Below the pieces are notes generated by a model. It was not told where the DNA came from and did no database searches. It saw nothing but the letters and a program-made list of their open reading frames with translations. This document shows positions 1-7,081 of a DNA stretch of 12,279 nt, piece after piece (position 1 is the stretch's first letter; each line of letters starts with the position of its first letter). A program made the translations under genes and the position numbers. Source of the stretch: Candidatus Woesearchaeota archaeon (GTDB taxonomy: Archaea; Nanobdellota; Nanobdellia; Woesearchaeales; UBA525). Location: the NCBI GenBank assembly GCA_013331575.1, contig DUGD01000096.1, forward strand, positions 6,249 through 18,527, in the 5' to 3' direction.

Positions 1-1
1 A

Positions 2-466
2 AATGGGTTGAATCGCGAGACGCCTACCGGTCAACGATGGACCTGTGTTCCTACTCCGAATACGTGGACGATATGCGGTAAGTCCAACCAGATATGGTGC
101 ACGAGTCCCTCAGTAGCCAGCACAAGTTCATCTTGCGACGGATCAAACTATGCCCGAAATGTACAATACAAAAACACACGATCAGGAGAGGATTGGGGCG
201 CCATGACAGGCACCGTCAACGTAGGATTCTGCTGTGCAATCATAAACCAGTGCGCGTCAACCAGTGGTTGCGTCAATTATGGCGTTACAACAACATTGCC
301 AGATGTTAGTTCGAATCAATTCATGTGCGGCAGCGTACAGACACTCTACGAATGTAAGGCACAAACGCTAGGTCTTTGGGCTGCGGATAAACGCTGCGGG
401 TACAAGTGCGTATCCGGAGCTCGAGTGTACGAATGGGGAATTAACACGGATCAAACCGGTTGTTAA
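2..466 (+). CDS. Cysteine-rich, probably exported protein (3' end only)
   Basis: The reading frame is open from the left edge of the window, so the true start lies outside it and about 154 residues are visible. A TTG at position 8 is in frame but has no promoter or ribosome-binding site, so I do not take it as the start. The fragment has 13 cysteines, including a CC pair and CGYKC near the end. It is rich in Ser, Thr, Asn, Gly and aromatic residues and poor in charged residues, which is typical of an extracytoplasmic, disulfide-stabilised domain. The C-terminus ends in a cysteine. I see no membrane anchor or sorting motif in the visible part. It precedes another exported protein on the same strand, but 259 bp and a separate promoter lie between them. 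The family is not recognised; exported location is inferred from composition. Confidence 0.7.
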   Translation, partial: NGLNRETPTGQRWTCVPTPNTWTICGKSNQIWCTSPSVASTSSSCDGSNYARNVQYKNTRSGEDWGAMTGTVNVGFCCAIINQCASTSGCVNYGVTTTLPDVSSNQFMCGSVQTLYECKAQTLGLWAADKRCGYKCVSGARVYEWGINTDQTGC

Positions 467-693
467 CTAGCAACCAACGTCTCATTCTAACCGATACTTC
501 TGAAGATCATCATTTCTTGCCTGTTGTGGCGGCGATTTATAACCCGCGGTCAGTAGTCTACTACTAATTTATCAGTAAACGCGTAGCGAGTAGATCGAAA
601 CGTTTTACGAGCAGAATGTGAATTAGCCACTAAACACAGCAACCAACCCGCGACCACCACACTTAACCACTAAATAGTAGTTACTGAACGAAA
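467..693. other. Intergenic region with a short inverted repeat
   Basis: No credible ORF or RNA gene is visible here. AGTAG at 552-556 and CTACT at 561-565 form a 5-bp stem with a TCTA loop. TAGTAGTT at 675-682, just upstream of the next TATA box, resembles the TAGTAGTTGACGAC repeats near 10555 and 10582. No terminator-like T tract is evident after the cysteine-rich gene. Confidence 0.4.
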
Positions 694-704
694 AGTATAT
701 AAAT
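694..704 (+). promoter_or_regulatory. Archaeal TATA box for the transglutaminase-like gene
   Basis: AGTATATAAAT is centred about 26 nt before the ATG at 726. In archaea, transcription starts about 25 nt after the TATA box, so the mRNA should begin at or next to the ATG (leaderless). No Shine-Dalgarno sequence precedes the ATG, which agrees. Confidence 0.7.
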
Positions 705-725
705 AGCGTCGTCTCAATAAAACGT

Positions 726-2123
726 ATGCGTTTCAAGAGATTGTTCGGCAGCGCACTCCTCGCCCTGATGCCACTCTATGGCCTACAGACGGCCGCCCAA
801 GCAATAGAGCGGGATGCCACGGCAATCGAGGCGGTAATGCACACCACGACCGTTGCCCCTCCACGAGGCCGCACAACCCCGCAACCGGACCCGACAGGAC
901 AGCCCGTGCCACGGCGCGTCCCACCCGACCAATACCCAATTCTCAATCTCACCCCCGCACGCTACCGTCTCGTCGCATCGGACAACCCGAACGACCACCT
1001 CGGCAACCCGAATAACCAAGCACTCGACACCGTCATGCTCGAACACGGGAGCGACTGGCGTAACGACCCAGGATTCAAAAACGCCGTGGACAGCCATATG
1101 AACGCCCCTGGAACCACGGATGATGTCGGCCGCCTCCTCGCGTTCGGCGATTGGCTCGGCACATCGAGGCCTTACGGCTTCCAGAAATACCTTCCAGCAC
1201 CTACCGTCCTCACCATGTTCTATGATCAGAATGGCGTGTGCTATCAAGCATCCACCTTCCTCGCGAGCGCCGCGCGTATGAACAGCATTCCAGCCACAAG
1301 CTTCAACACCTGGGACCATACCCATCAGATGACACGCGTGCACATGCAAAACAGCAAAGGCGACCTGGAGTGGATGATCTTCAACGTGAACTTCGGATGG
1401 AACTTCGCGATGGTCACGAACGAGGAGAACAACGATTGGAAACAGCTCGCCGGCTTCGAGCACCGCGCCGTTGAACAGCACACGAACGTTCCTCACGATA
1501 CGCAGAACACGACACTACGAGAGCTGCGCATCATCAAGCAGAGCATCATCGAGGACACGGAGAACGCAAGACGCAACGGCGTCGAGTACGGTACGGTCGA
1601 TTTCCAGAACAACCCCGCCAAAGCGTACATCGATGCGAACAAAGAGCTGCACAGCACCGCCACACCCGGACGCACGCCGCTGCAGATACGCTACCGCATC
1701 CAAGCGGCGGACGACACGTGTATGCGAGATCTCGGCATCCAGTACATGAACACGATGCGCGACGTCACGCCCGGCATCGGCTGGCGCGCTATCACAACTG
1801 ACGGACAGGTATGGGATCAACCCTCATGGGCCGCAGGCAACTTCGAGACGATATTGCCATACGCGACAAAACTGCCCGCTCACCCGCAGTGCGACGCGTA
1901 CTACCTCGTGCGCTACGCGACGCTCAACGATATCAACGCGAAAGACGAATTCGGGCAATCCTGGCTCACGTACCAGAAGTTCTCGCTGCGGGACGGTCCG
2001 GTATCGCTCGACCCTGCGAACGAGCAGTGCGCTACCGGCGTGAAGCAAGACCACTGCAACTATGTCAAGGAGCAGCTTCTCAAGATACCGCCGAAACACA
2101 TGCTACCGTACGCGCGATACTGA
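726..2123 (+). CDS. Secreted transglutaminase-like protein
   Basis: A 465-residue protein beginning with a signal-peptide-like segment: basic MRFKR, a hydrophobic stretch at about 7-20, then AAQA as a plausible cleavage site near 26. Residues 35-72 are Pro/Thr-rich and probably a linker. The core at about 165-225 resembles the transglutaminase/cysteine-protease fold. GVC places a candidate nucleophile at Cys172, followed by the helix STFLASAARMNSIPAT. His200 aligns with the catalytic His, and W216-x-x-x-N220 occupies the place of the usual W-x-x-x-D. Asn220 replaces the normal acid, so activity could be altered. Members cleave or cross-link peptides, often at the cell surface. The remaining 240 residues match nothing I know and include Cys332, 389, 435 and 444, which could form disulfides. 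The ATG was chosen from the TATA spacing and signal peptide. The fold is a motif-based call. Confidence 0.72.
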   Translation: MRFKRLFGSALLALMPLYGLQTAAQAIERDATAIEAVMHTTTVAPPRGRTTPQPDPTGQPVPRRVPPDQYPILNLTPARYRLVASDNPNDHLGNPNNQALDTVMLEHGSDWRNDPGFKNAVDSHMNAPGTTDDVGRLLAFGDWLGTSRPYGFQKYLPAPTVLTMFYDQNGVCYQASTFLASAARMNSIPATSFNTWDHTHQMTRVHMQNSKGDLEWMIFNVNFGWNFAMVTNEENNDWKQLAGFEHRAVEQHTNVPHDTQNTTLRELRIIKQSIIEDTENARRNGVEYGTVDFQNNPAKAYIDANKELHSTATPGRTPLQIRYRIQAADDTCMRDLGIQYMNTMRDVTPGIGWRAITTDGQVWDQPSWAAGNFETILPYATKLPAHPQCDAYYLVRYATLNDINAKDEFGQSWLTYQKFSLRDGPVSLDPANEQCATGVKQDHCNYVKEQLLKIPPKHMLPYARY

Positions 2124-2177
2124 ATTGCCAGATACTAGTTCTTAGGCTGTTGAGATAGAATACGTGTTGTCCATCTG

Positions 2178-2190
2178 GTCGTCAACTACT
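2178..2190 (-). repeat. AGTAGTTGACGAC motif beside element copy A
   Basis: On the minus strand this reads AGTAGTTGACGAC, an exact 13-bp match to the repeats at 10556-10568 and 10583-10595. It lies 24 nt beyond the 3' end of element copy A. The matching repeats lie downstream of copy D, so the motif and the 90-nt element may have spread or act together. Confidence 0.55.
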
Positions 2191-2213
2191 CCTCCTCGTC
2201 CGTCTTTTACGAC

Positions 2214-2305
2214 TCGCTGCGGCGAGAGTGGCGTTGTCGGTAGCGATGTGATTTCCGAGTTATGGGAACGCGAACTTCGAAGCGAAAGCCCCGCCAAGGC
2301 AGCGA
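2214..2305 (-). repeat. Structured ~90-nt intergenic element, copy A
   Basis: Read on the minus strand, the element opens with TCGCTGC (2305-2299), which pairs with GCAGCGA (2220-2214). CTT is unpaired, then GGCG (2295-2292) pairs with CGCC (2224-2221). The GGG...CTCT pattern inside the helix is as in the other copies. An inner helix TCGG (2258-2255) with CCGA (2240-2237) replaces the GTGG/CC helix of copies B-D. The interior differs most here: it carries CTTCGAAGTTCGCG and lacks the AGCAATAGG core. The element starts 22 nt after the stop of the dikinase-like gene, on the same strand, in the gap between convergent genes. No family is recognised; the fold is inferred from comparison of the four copies. 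Confidence 0.7.
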
Positions 2306-2327
2306 CATCGCTAAACGATATGTCTCT

Positions 2328-4028
2328 TCACGCGTAGCCCATGATGAATGCGACCTCTCCGACCGCTTTCGCGTAAGAGGCGGCATCGATAGTGCCGTTC
2401 GCTTCTGCCGCGCGTTGCGCGCCCACAAGCGCTTCGACATCAACGGCTCGCGAGAATGCATTCGCGCCGTTGAGGCGCTCGATAGCAGCGGCGAAGTCAG
2501 GCAAGGCGGCGTCATCGCCGAACGCGGCGCGGTATCGCCGCTCCACAACAGTGCGTACGATGGCGATACTCGATGAGAGAAGCTTCGCCGCGACACCGCC
2601 CGCCGACGTGGCGGGTTCGACGCCATCGCTGACCGCTGGGATGACGGGTTGTTGTGCTATCTCTTCCGACTGCGAAAGAACGGTTTGTTCTGGCGCTTCA
2701 TCACTCAGTTCTTCTGACGATTGCGATGACGGCATGACCGATAAGGGTTCTGAAAGCACATCTGAAGATGATTCTGACGACGACGCTGGAGTTGTTACCA
2801 GAGATTCGACAACCGATAGAGATGGCTCCGCGAGAGATAGCTCCACCATACTGGTCGTCGCTTGATGAGTCGCTTGAGGCTCTGGCGGCGGAGTCTCTGC
2901 TTGCGTGAGCAGGAAATCATCCTCGGAGCCATCCTTCGACGGTGTGATTGGCGAAGGCGTAGACTCCGCAGGCGCAGATTGTTGCACAGATGCGTGCGCG
3001 TGAGCATGCACGGGGACTTGCACCGGCACCGCATCACTGTCAGACGCGCCGTCACCATCGGCCACGATCATGGTGTCGAAACCCAAACGATTGACCCACA
3101 AGACCTCGTGGTCGTCCGGGCTGCATGCATAGAACGCTTTGACCGGCGTCATGAGCAAGCGCTCCGCTTTGCGCGTGATGCGCGCGAGCTCTAAAAGATC
3201 ACGATCAACGAGTTTCTCCGAGGTGACCGGTCGCTCGAGCGCGACGGGGACGAGATCCTTCTTTGCATCGAGGTCGAGCATCTCCTGCTGCGTCGCGATA
3301 TCGCTTGCGAGCACCCGGAGGCTCCATTTGCCGATAGCGTAGTAGTCCTTCGGGATGCGCTCGCGGAGATCGGGATAGCCCAGATACGCTTGCACGTATG
3401 CTTTCTTGTGGTCCTGCGGCAAGCACGAGTAGACGTGGCTCGTCGCGGCACGGCGGTCCATAGACTGCACGATAAGCGCGACGCGCAGACGGCTTTCAGG
3501 ATAGTGCTCGTGCAGCCGGACGCGCAGGAGCGTAGGCGCGTATGCCAGCGCCCATCCTTCACGGACCGCGGAGAGAAGCTCGTCGAAGCCGTTGACCGCC
3601 TGGATAACTGTCGTGTTGTCCTCAGGATCGTCCATGCGGTTCGTGCTCAGGATGACCCGTACAGGCGATCGTTCGTTGTCCGCGACAAGTTCGCCGAGAG
3701 CCACCGGTTTCGTGATCGTATCGTATATCTCGCGTAGCTCGGTCTCGAATCCGTTCGGGAGCTTCGCGTCGTAGAGCGCCTTCCGCACGCCGGTGTAGAG
3801 ATTGACGAGGCTCTGCTGCACCAGCTCTTGGGCGTGGCTGAAGAGGTAGTCTATCTTGTATTTGAGGTTCCCGATGCGCAATACCTCCTCGAAGGCGTTG
3901 CTGAGGATGACTGCGGTCGGTGGCGTCGGTATCTGGTGTGCGGCGAGGAGCGCGAGATCCTGGGCTTTGTAGCCTACTGCTTGGAGTTCATGCTGCGTGA
4001 CTGCGGAAATTGGCTTGAGATAGAGCAT
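2328..4028 (-). CDS. Degenerate PEP/pyruvate-dikinase N-domain protein with low-complexity linker
   Basis: A 566-residue protein. Residues 1 to about 325 follow the ATP-binding (PPDK_N) region of PEP synthase and pyruvate phosphate dikinase. VGYKAQDLALL matches the VGGKGANLAEL start. VRVILSTNRMDDPEDNTT (about 123-140) sits where VRSS...ED is expected. VREGWALAYAP, VALIVQSM and LGFDT match later conserved strands. The second Gly of GGK is Tyr20, and the Arg-Ser-Ser core is ILS, so normal ATP-dependent phosphotransfer is doubtful. The phospho-histidine and PEP-binding barrel domains are absent. Instead there is a Ser/Glu/Pro/Thr-rich, acidic stretch (about 325-475) and an alpha-helical C-terminal domain (about 478-566). 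A regulatory or binding role is possible but unproven. The ATG is supported by a TATA box 27 nt upstream. The gene is convergent with the transglutaminase-like gene and divergent from the winged-helix gene. Confidence 0.75.
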   Translation of the reverse strand: MLYLKPISAVTQHELQAVGYKAQDLALLAAHQIPTPPTAVILSNAFEEVLRIGNLKYKIDYLFSHAQELVQQSLVNLYTGVRKALYDAKLPNGFETELREIYDTITKPVALGELVADNERSPVRVILSTNRMDDPEDNTTVIQAVNGFDELLSAVREGWALAYAPTLLRVRLHEHYPESRLRVALIVQSMDRRAATSHVYSCLPQDHKKAYVQAYLGYPDLRERIPKDYYAIGKWSLRVLASDIATQQEMLDLDAKKDLVPVALERPVTSEKLVDRDLLELARITRKAERLLMTPVKAFYACSPDDHEVLWVNRLGFDTMIVADGDGASDSDAVPVQVPVHAHAHASVQQSAPAESTPSPITPSKDGSEDDFLLTQAETPPPEPQATHQATTSMVELSLAEPSLSVVESLVTTPASSSESSSDVLSEPLSVMPSSQSSEELSDEAPEQTVLSQSEEIAQQPVIPAVSDGVEPATSAGGVAAKLLSSSIAIVRTVVERRYRAAFGDDAALPDFAAAIERLNGANAFSRAVDVEALVGAQRAAEANGTIDAASYAKAVGEVAFIMGYA

Positions 4029-4050
4029 TTCCCGTCGTCATGGCGTCCGC

Positions 4051-4062
4051 TATATATAATTT
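4051..4062 (-). promoter_or_regulatory. TATA box for the dikinase-like gene
   Basis: The minus strand reads AAATTATATATA, centred about 27 nt before the ATG at 4028. The spacing predicts a leaderless transcript. Its partner promoter for the divergent winged-helix gene lies about 125 bp away. Confidence 0.75.
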
Positions 4063-4180
4063 TGCGCGGATGGAAACGACTAGTTTTGCGATAATCGACG
4101 CCGGATCGGACGGTCCGCACATTCCTTCTCGAGCTCTCGACGGAAGAAAAATTCCTTTCCATATGGTCTTTTTTTCGCAA

Positions 4181-4191
4181 GATTTAAAAAA
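4181..4191 (+). promoter_or_regulatory. TATA-like box for the winged-helix gene
   Basis: GATTTAAAAAA is centred about 30 nt before the ATG at 4216. A purine-rich AGAGGAGCGCGGAAGGGG follows, so a short leader with weak Shine-Dalgarno pairing cannot be excluded. Confidence 0.55.
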
Positions 4192-4215
4192 AGAGGAGCG
4201 CGGAAGGGGCGTATC

Positions 4216-4554
4216 ATGGCACGAAGAGGACGCCCGACATACAGCAAAGTGCGGCAGAACGTCATAGAGATACTGCACTTCCAGGGCGAAGCGTACGGCT
4301 ACCAGATCTACAAAGCGTACAAGGAATTATTCCCCGCGGTCACGCTGCGCGTTATCTACTACCACCTCAGCAAGGGAAAGCAGTTAGGCGAATTCGAAGT
4401 GTGCGAGGTCAAGAAAACCAAGGGCGAGTACAGCTGGGGCGGCGAAGCAGAGAAGATATTCTACAAGCTAGGGCCGAAAGCGAAACCAAGAGTCGATGAG
4501 ACCGTCAGAGCATATTTCGAGAAGCAGGGCAAGAGTCCGCCCGCGACGCAATGA
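4216..4554 (+). CDS. Small winged-helix DNA-binding protein
   Basis: A 112-residue basic protein that begins MARRGRPTYSKVRQNVIEIL. The AYGYQIYKAYKELFP segment (about 26-40) and VTLRVIYYHLSKGKQLGEF (about 42-60) look like the helix-turn-helix and recognition helix of a PadR-like winged helix, where YGY and YxxLxxxxxxG are common. GEYSWGGEAEKIFYKLG (about 70-86) would form the wing and the following strand or helix. Such proteins usually act as transcription regulators; the target is unknown. It is transcribed alone and divergently from the dikinase-like gene, so it may regulate that shared region. It is followed after 74 nt by element copy B on the same strand. The winged-helix fold is a pattern-based call, and family placement within PadR is uncertain. 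Confidence 0.72.
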   Translation: MARRGRPTYSKVRQNVIEILHFQGEAYGYQIYKAYKELFPAVTLRVIYYHLSKGKQLGEFEVCEVKKTKGEYSWGGEAEKIFYKLGPKAKPRVDETVRAYFEKQGKSPPATQ

Positions 4555-4628
4555 TAGCAGTGTTAGAAGGAATATTCTCTTAAGCGAAAACATCAGCACA
4601 CATATTGCGATAGCTATGTTTAGCATCA

Positions 4629-4719
4629 GGGCCGCCTTGGTCGGGCTTTCGAATTCGTGGAGGCAAAATAGCAATAGGGAACACAGCGCCTAACCGTGTG
4701 CGCTCTCTGACCGCGGCCC
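4629..4719 (+). repeat. Structured ~90-nt intergenic element, copy B
   Basis: The outer helix is GGGCCGC (4629-4635) with GCGGCCC (4713-4719). CTT (4636-4638) is bulged. The second helix is GGTC (4639-4642) with GACC (4709-4712). An inner helix CGTGG (4656-4660) with CCGTG (4694-4698) uses two G-U pairs, which favours the plus strand as the RNA sense. The core AGCAATAGG is shared with copies C and D. It lies between the convergent winged-helix and tRNA-methyltransferase genes, 74 nt after the former's stop and 32 nt from the latter's. Confidence 0.75.
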
Positions 4720-4751
4720 GAATCAAGGTCCCTGCGACCGAGAAAGAAAGT

Positions 4752-5714
4752 TCACTCCCGTTCTAGCGCGTAGAAATGCTTCGTCATCGATTTATGCACA
4801 TAACTCGTCATGTGTGCGCGAAGCACCCAGCCCGATGGAATGGGTAATGCGATAGGCAACCCCACCACCACACGACGCGTCGATTGCGCAGCACGATGCA
4901 GGAACGCCTCGAAAAGGACAGAGAGCGCCACGGGCTTCGTGTTCTTCCCGTACGGCATATCCGTGACTATCGCTTGCGTCCGCGGTAACCACACGGTGGC
5001 GTCGGCGATACGCAAGAGCGGATGCAGCCCGAACTTCGAGCAGTTCTGCCGCGCCTTGGTGAGCATCGAACTTTCGATATCGGCGCCGGAAGCATGGCGG
5101 CCCGCAAGGCCGGCCTCGAGCAGGAGACCGCCGGCGCCGCAGAACGGATCATGGACTTTGCGCGCGCACGATATGTTGACGATGGCACGGGCGATAGCCG
5201 GGTGCATCATGCTCGGGTGCATCTGCGGCAAGAGGTGCGCGCGCCGTCCTTCGAAACGCTCCGATTGCTCCCAGAGCCGGAGCCCGATGTATGCGGTATC
5301 ACCGACCACAACGATATCGATGATTGTATTCGGAGCGTCCAGATCAGCATGTCCTGGGTACGATGCGATGATAACATTAGCGCATTCACGCTCGGAGAGC
5401 GGTGATGTCTTCGCATCATCCGTGAGACGGACCAGATACGTCTTTTTTTTCAGGATGCGATGCCAGGGCAGCGCTGCCATTGTTGTACGCAGATTCCCGC
5501 GCGGACAACTCGCGATGACGTTCACCGCGCGGTGCGAGAGTCCCGGTGGTGCATCGCGGAATCTCGTGTCCCTCGCTCTCTCGCTCGGCAAGAGGAGTAC
5601 GCCGCCTGTGGGGCGCTCATGATGTCGCCACCAGCCCCACTTAAAGACCACGGCTTTCGCTTCGCACACCGCTAGCTCAAGCTCTTTCTGATTGAGGAGG
5701 AAGAGGAATGACAT
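4752..5714 (-). CDS. trmG10: tRNA (guanine-N2)-methyltransferase, TrmG10/Trm11 type
   Basis: A 320-residue protein from the ATG at 5714; a GTG at 5723 would add three residues. The start MSFLFLLNQKELELAVCEAK resembles the N-terminus of THUMP-containing enzymes, which use this region to hold tRNA. The C-terminal half is a Rossmann-type methyltransferase. HPSMMHPAIARAIVNIS precedes the S-adenosylmethionine loop DPFCGAGGLLLEA (189-201), Asp212 ends the next strand, and TDMPYG (251-256) is the catalytic motif, normally D/N-P-P-Y. The archaeal enzyme modifies the N2 of guanosine 10 in tRNA. The length fits the archaeal family (about 330). The M in place of the first P is unusual. No clear TATA box or Shine-Dalgarno sequence precedes it. 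The 171-bp gap upstream holds no gene I can support. A paralogous specificity is possible. Confidence 0.78.
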   Translation of the reverse strand: MSFLFLLNQKELELAVCEAKAVVFKWGWWRHHERPTGGVLLLPSERARDTRFRDAPPGLSHRAVNVIASCPRGNLRTTMAALPWHRILKKKTYLVRLTDDAKTSPLSERECANVIIASYPGHADLDAPNTIIDIVVVGDTAYIGLRLWEQSERFEGRRAHLLPQMHPSMMHPAIARAIVNISCARKVHDPFCGAGGLLLEAGLAGRHASGADIESSMLTKARQNCSKFGLHPLLRIADATVWLPRTQAIVTDMPYGKNTKPVALSVLFEAFLHRAAQSTRRVVVGLPIALPIPSGWVLRAHMTSYVHKSMTKHFYALERE

Positions 5715-5885
5715 GGGAATCACAACTACGTTTCAGAACGCGGAGCCATCGCTGCTCCCTCATCGCAGCAGGGTCTCGACCTTCGCCTTGTTGCTCGACT
5801 ATCGCCTCGCAACGCTCAGGTCTCGTCATTACTCCAAGGCGTTCTCTTCAAGAGGGAAACATGAACGGCATGCAATGATACGTAA

Positions 5886-6644
5886 TCAGACGACAGGTAT
5901 CGTGTAGAGCGGGGCTCCTGCATCGGCATCGCACGGTTCCCACTGCTTCTCCTGCGAGGTCGCATAGACGAGCACCTCTTTAGGCGTGATCACCGCGGTC
6001 GGATCGTAGACCTGGTTGGGCATGACTTTGTACTCGACAGTCTTCGTGCTGCGCGCCGCCACTTCATTGAAGCGATCCTCGGCAGCGTACGACTGGCTGA
6101 GCTGTACCGCGCCGCTTTCAGTGACCAGGCACACTTTGTAGTACTCTTGCTTGACGGGTACCGGAAGGATGAACGTATTCGTGTACGTCATGCGCATGAT
6201 TGTGACGCTGCTCGCGGGGTACGGTCCTTGGTCTTTCGGATTGTCCACGAGTATCTTGTCCACGTCGACGCTCGTCTCAGGGAGTATCGTGCGCTCGAGC
6301 TTGCCGAAGACAACGCTCACGACGAAGACGATGATAAGGACCGCGCCGAGCGCGATCAGTGCATTGCGGGCGCAGGGACGCACGCGTTTTTGCGGTTTCA
6401 CCTTCTTGCCGAGCTGTCGTCCGACGATGAACATGAGCGCTGCGCTCGCGAGGAGCACCAGTATCACTGCGTTCTTGCCTAAGTCGAACACATCCACTGT
6501 GTAGCAGACCGATATGACGTAGGTGAATATCGCGAGCGCGTAGATGAGCCAGTAGAACTTCTTGGATTTGAGATAGACCACCAGTTCCACTATGATGAGC
6601 GGTACGAGGAGCAGCCAGAACACGACCATCCACCAGCCGGTCAC
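5886..6644 (-). CDS. Four-helix membrane protein with a C-terminal soluble domain
   Basis: From a GTG at 6644 this is a 252-residue protein. GAGGTG lies 5 nt before it, the best translation signal in the area; ATG 6629 is the alternative. The longer open frame to 6737 would run through element copy C and is rejected. Hydrophobic segments occur at about 6-24, 31-50, 58-75 and 95-113. The basic loops KSKK (26-29) and RQLGKKVKPQKRVRPCAR (76-93) point to the cytoplasm. This places the roughly 135-residue C-terminal domain outside. That domain is beta-rich in appearance, with two Cys (in YYKVCLV and WEPCDAD) and no motif I recognise. It lies downstream of the small two-helix gene on the same strand, separated by 133 bp that contain copy C. 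The function is unknown. Confidence 0.68.
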   Translation of the reverse strand: MTGWWMVVFWLLLVPLIIVELVVYLKSKKFYWLIYALAIFTYVISVCYTVDVFDLGKNAVILVLLASAALMFIVGRQLGKKVKPQKRVRPCARNALIALGAVLIIVFVVSVVFGKLERTILPETSVDVDKILVDNPKDQGPYPASSVTIMRMTYTNTFILPVPVKQEYYKVCLVTESGAVQLSQSYAAEDRFNEVAARSTKTVEYKVMPNQVYDPTAVITPKEVLVYATSQEKQWEPCDADAGAPLYTIPVV

Positions 6645-6649
6645 GAAGA

Positions 6650-6655
6650 CACCTC
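6650..6655 (-). promoter_or_regulatory. Shine-Dalgarno site for the four-helix membrane protein
   Basis: The minus strand reads GAGGTG, 5 nt before GTG 6644. It supports GTG over the longer frame and implies the gene is translated from a leadered or polycistronic mRNA. Confidence 0.6.
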
Positions 6656-6673
6656 GCGTGATGTCATGGACAA

Positions 6674-6763
6674 GGGCCGCCTTGGCCGGGCTTTCGCACC
6701 CGTGGACGCTTTCGAGCAATAGGATTGACAGTGCCAACCACTAACGCGCTCTGGCCGCGGCCC
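6674..6763 (+). repeat. Structured ~90-nt intergenic element, copy C
   Basis: GGGCCGC (6674-6680) pairs with GCGGCCC (6757-6763). CTT (6681-6683) is bulged, and GGCC (6684-6687) pairs with GGCC (6753-6756). An inner helix GTGG (6702-6705) with CCAC (6738-6741) is present. GCT-TTCG-AGC (6708-6717) can form a small UUCG hairpin. A 22-nt stretch at 6714-6735 is identical to 10419-10440 in copy D. Unlike the other copies, it lies between two minus-strand genes in tandem, so the inferred RNA would be antisense to their common transcript. Confidence 0.75.
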
Positions 6764-6777
6764 GGAGTCGTGGTCAG

Positions 6778-6954
6778 TCATCGTTCCACCTCGCGTAGCG
6801 CTGAGGCGCCGATGAAGATAAAAAGCGATAGCGTGAAGAGCAAGAATGCTTTCGTGACGCGGGGCAGCACCTCGAGGTATTCCCAAGCGAAGTAGATGAT
6901 GGCTGCGAGCGTGAAGAGCGCCGCGACCGTATAGAATATCTGTTCCAGATCCAT
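6778..6954 (-). CDS. Small two-helix membrane protein (58 aa)
   Basis: The ORF starts MDLEQIFYTVAALFTLAAII and ends in SALREVER. Two hydrophobic segments (about 6-23 and 36-51) are joined by a short loop containing EYLEVLPRVTK. A strong TATA box lies 26 nt upstream of the ATG, which supports it as a real leaderless gene despite its size. The neighbours on this strand are copy C, just after its stop codon, and the four-helix membrane gene. The two membrane proteins may work together, but only their order suggests this. No family is recognised. Confidence 0.65.
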   Translation of the reverse strand: MDLEQIFYTVAALFTLAAIIYFAWEYLEVLPRVTKAFLLFTLSLFIFIGASALREVER

Positions 6955-6974
6955 AAGATGACGACCGCTCGAGA

Positions 6975-6984
6975 CTATAAAAAC
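6975..6984 (-). promoter_or_regulatory. TATA box for the 58-residue membrane protein
   Basis: The minus strand reads GTTTTTATAG, centred about 26 nt before the ATG at 6954. It predicts a leaderless mRNA. Confidence 0.65.
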
Positions 6985-7048
6985 ATTCTCCTAACTTCAA
7001 CCGCATTGAAATCATATCGTAGCTATTCATGGCGAGTTAATAAACGCA

Positions 7049-7059
7049 ATATTTAAAAC
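7049..7059 (+). promoter_or_regulatory. TATA box for the 196-residue membrane protein
   Basis: ATATTTAAAAC is centred about 28 nt before the ATG at 7082, again the leaderless spacing. It is arranged back to back with the promoter at 6975-6984. Confidence 0.7.
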
Positions 7060-7081
7060 AACAAGCGCGCACCTACAACAC

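Noticed and set aside
783..1496. 237-codon minus-strand open frame opposite the transglutaminase-like gene
   Set aside because: Low-complexity Val/Arg/Glu composition typical of the complement of a GC-rich gene, with no start signals.
5051..5060. CGCCTTGG inside the tRNA methyltransferase gene as a fifth element copy
   Set aside because: No matching outer or second helix and none of the core sequence follows; it lies within a conserved protein.
5715..5723. GTG 5723 as the methyltransferase start
   Set aside because: It adds three residues before the family-like MSFLFLL; ATG 5714 is the better codon and there is no extra signal for the GTG.
5715..5885. Possible C/D-box guide RNA on the minus strand (GCGATGA followed about 40 nt later by CTGA)
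   Set aside because: The C box has a mismatch, no C'/D' pair or terminal stem is evident, and these short motifs arise easily by chance.
6645..6737. N-terminal extension of the four-helix membrane protein through copy C
   Set aside because: The extension translates the structured element, has no promoter or ribosome-binding site, and GTG 6644 has a strong Shine-Dalgarno site.
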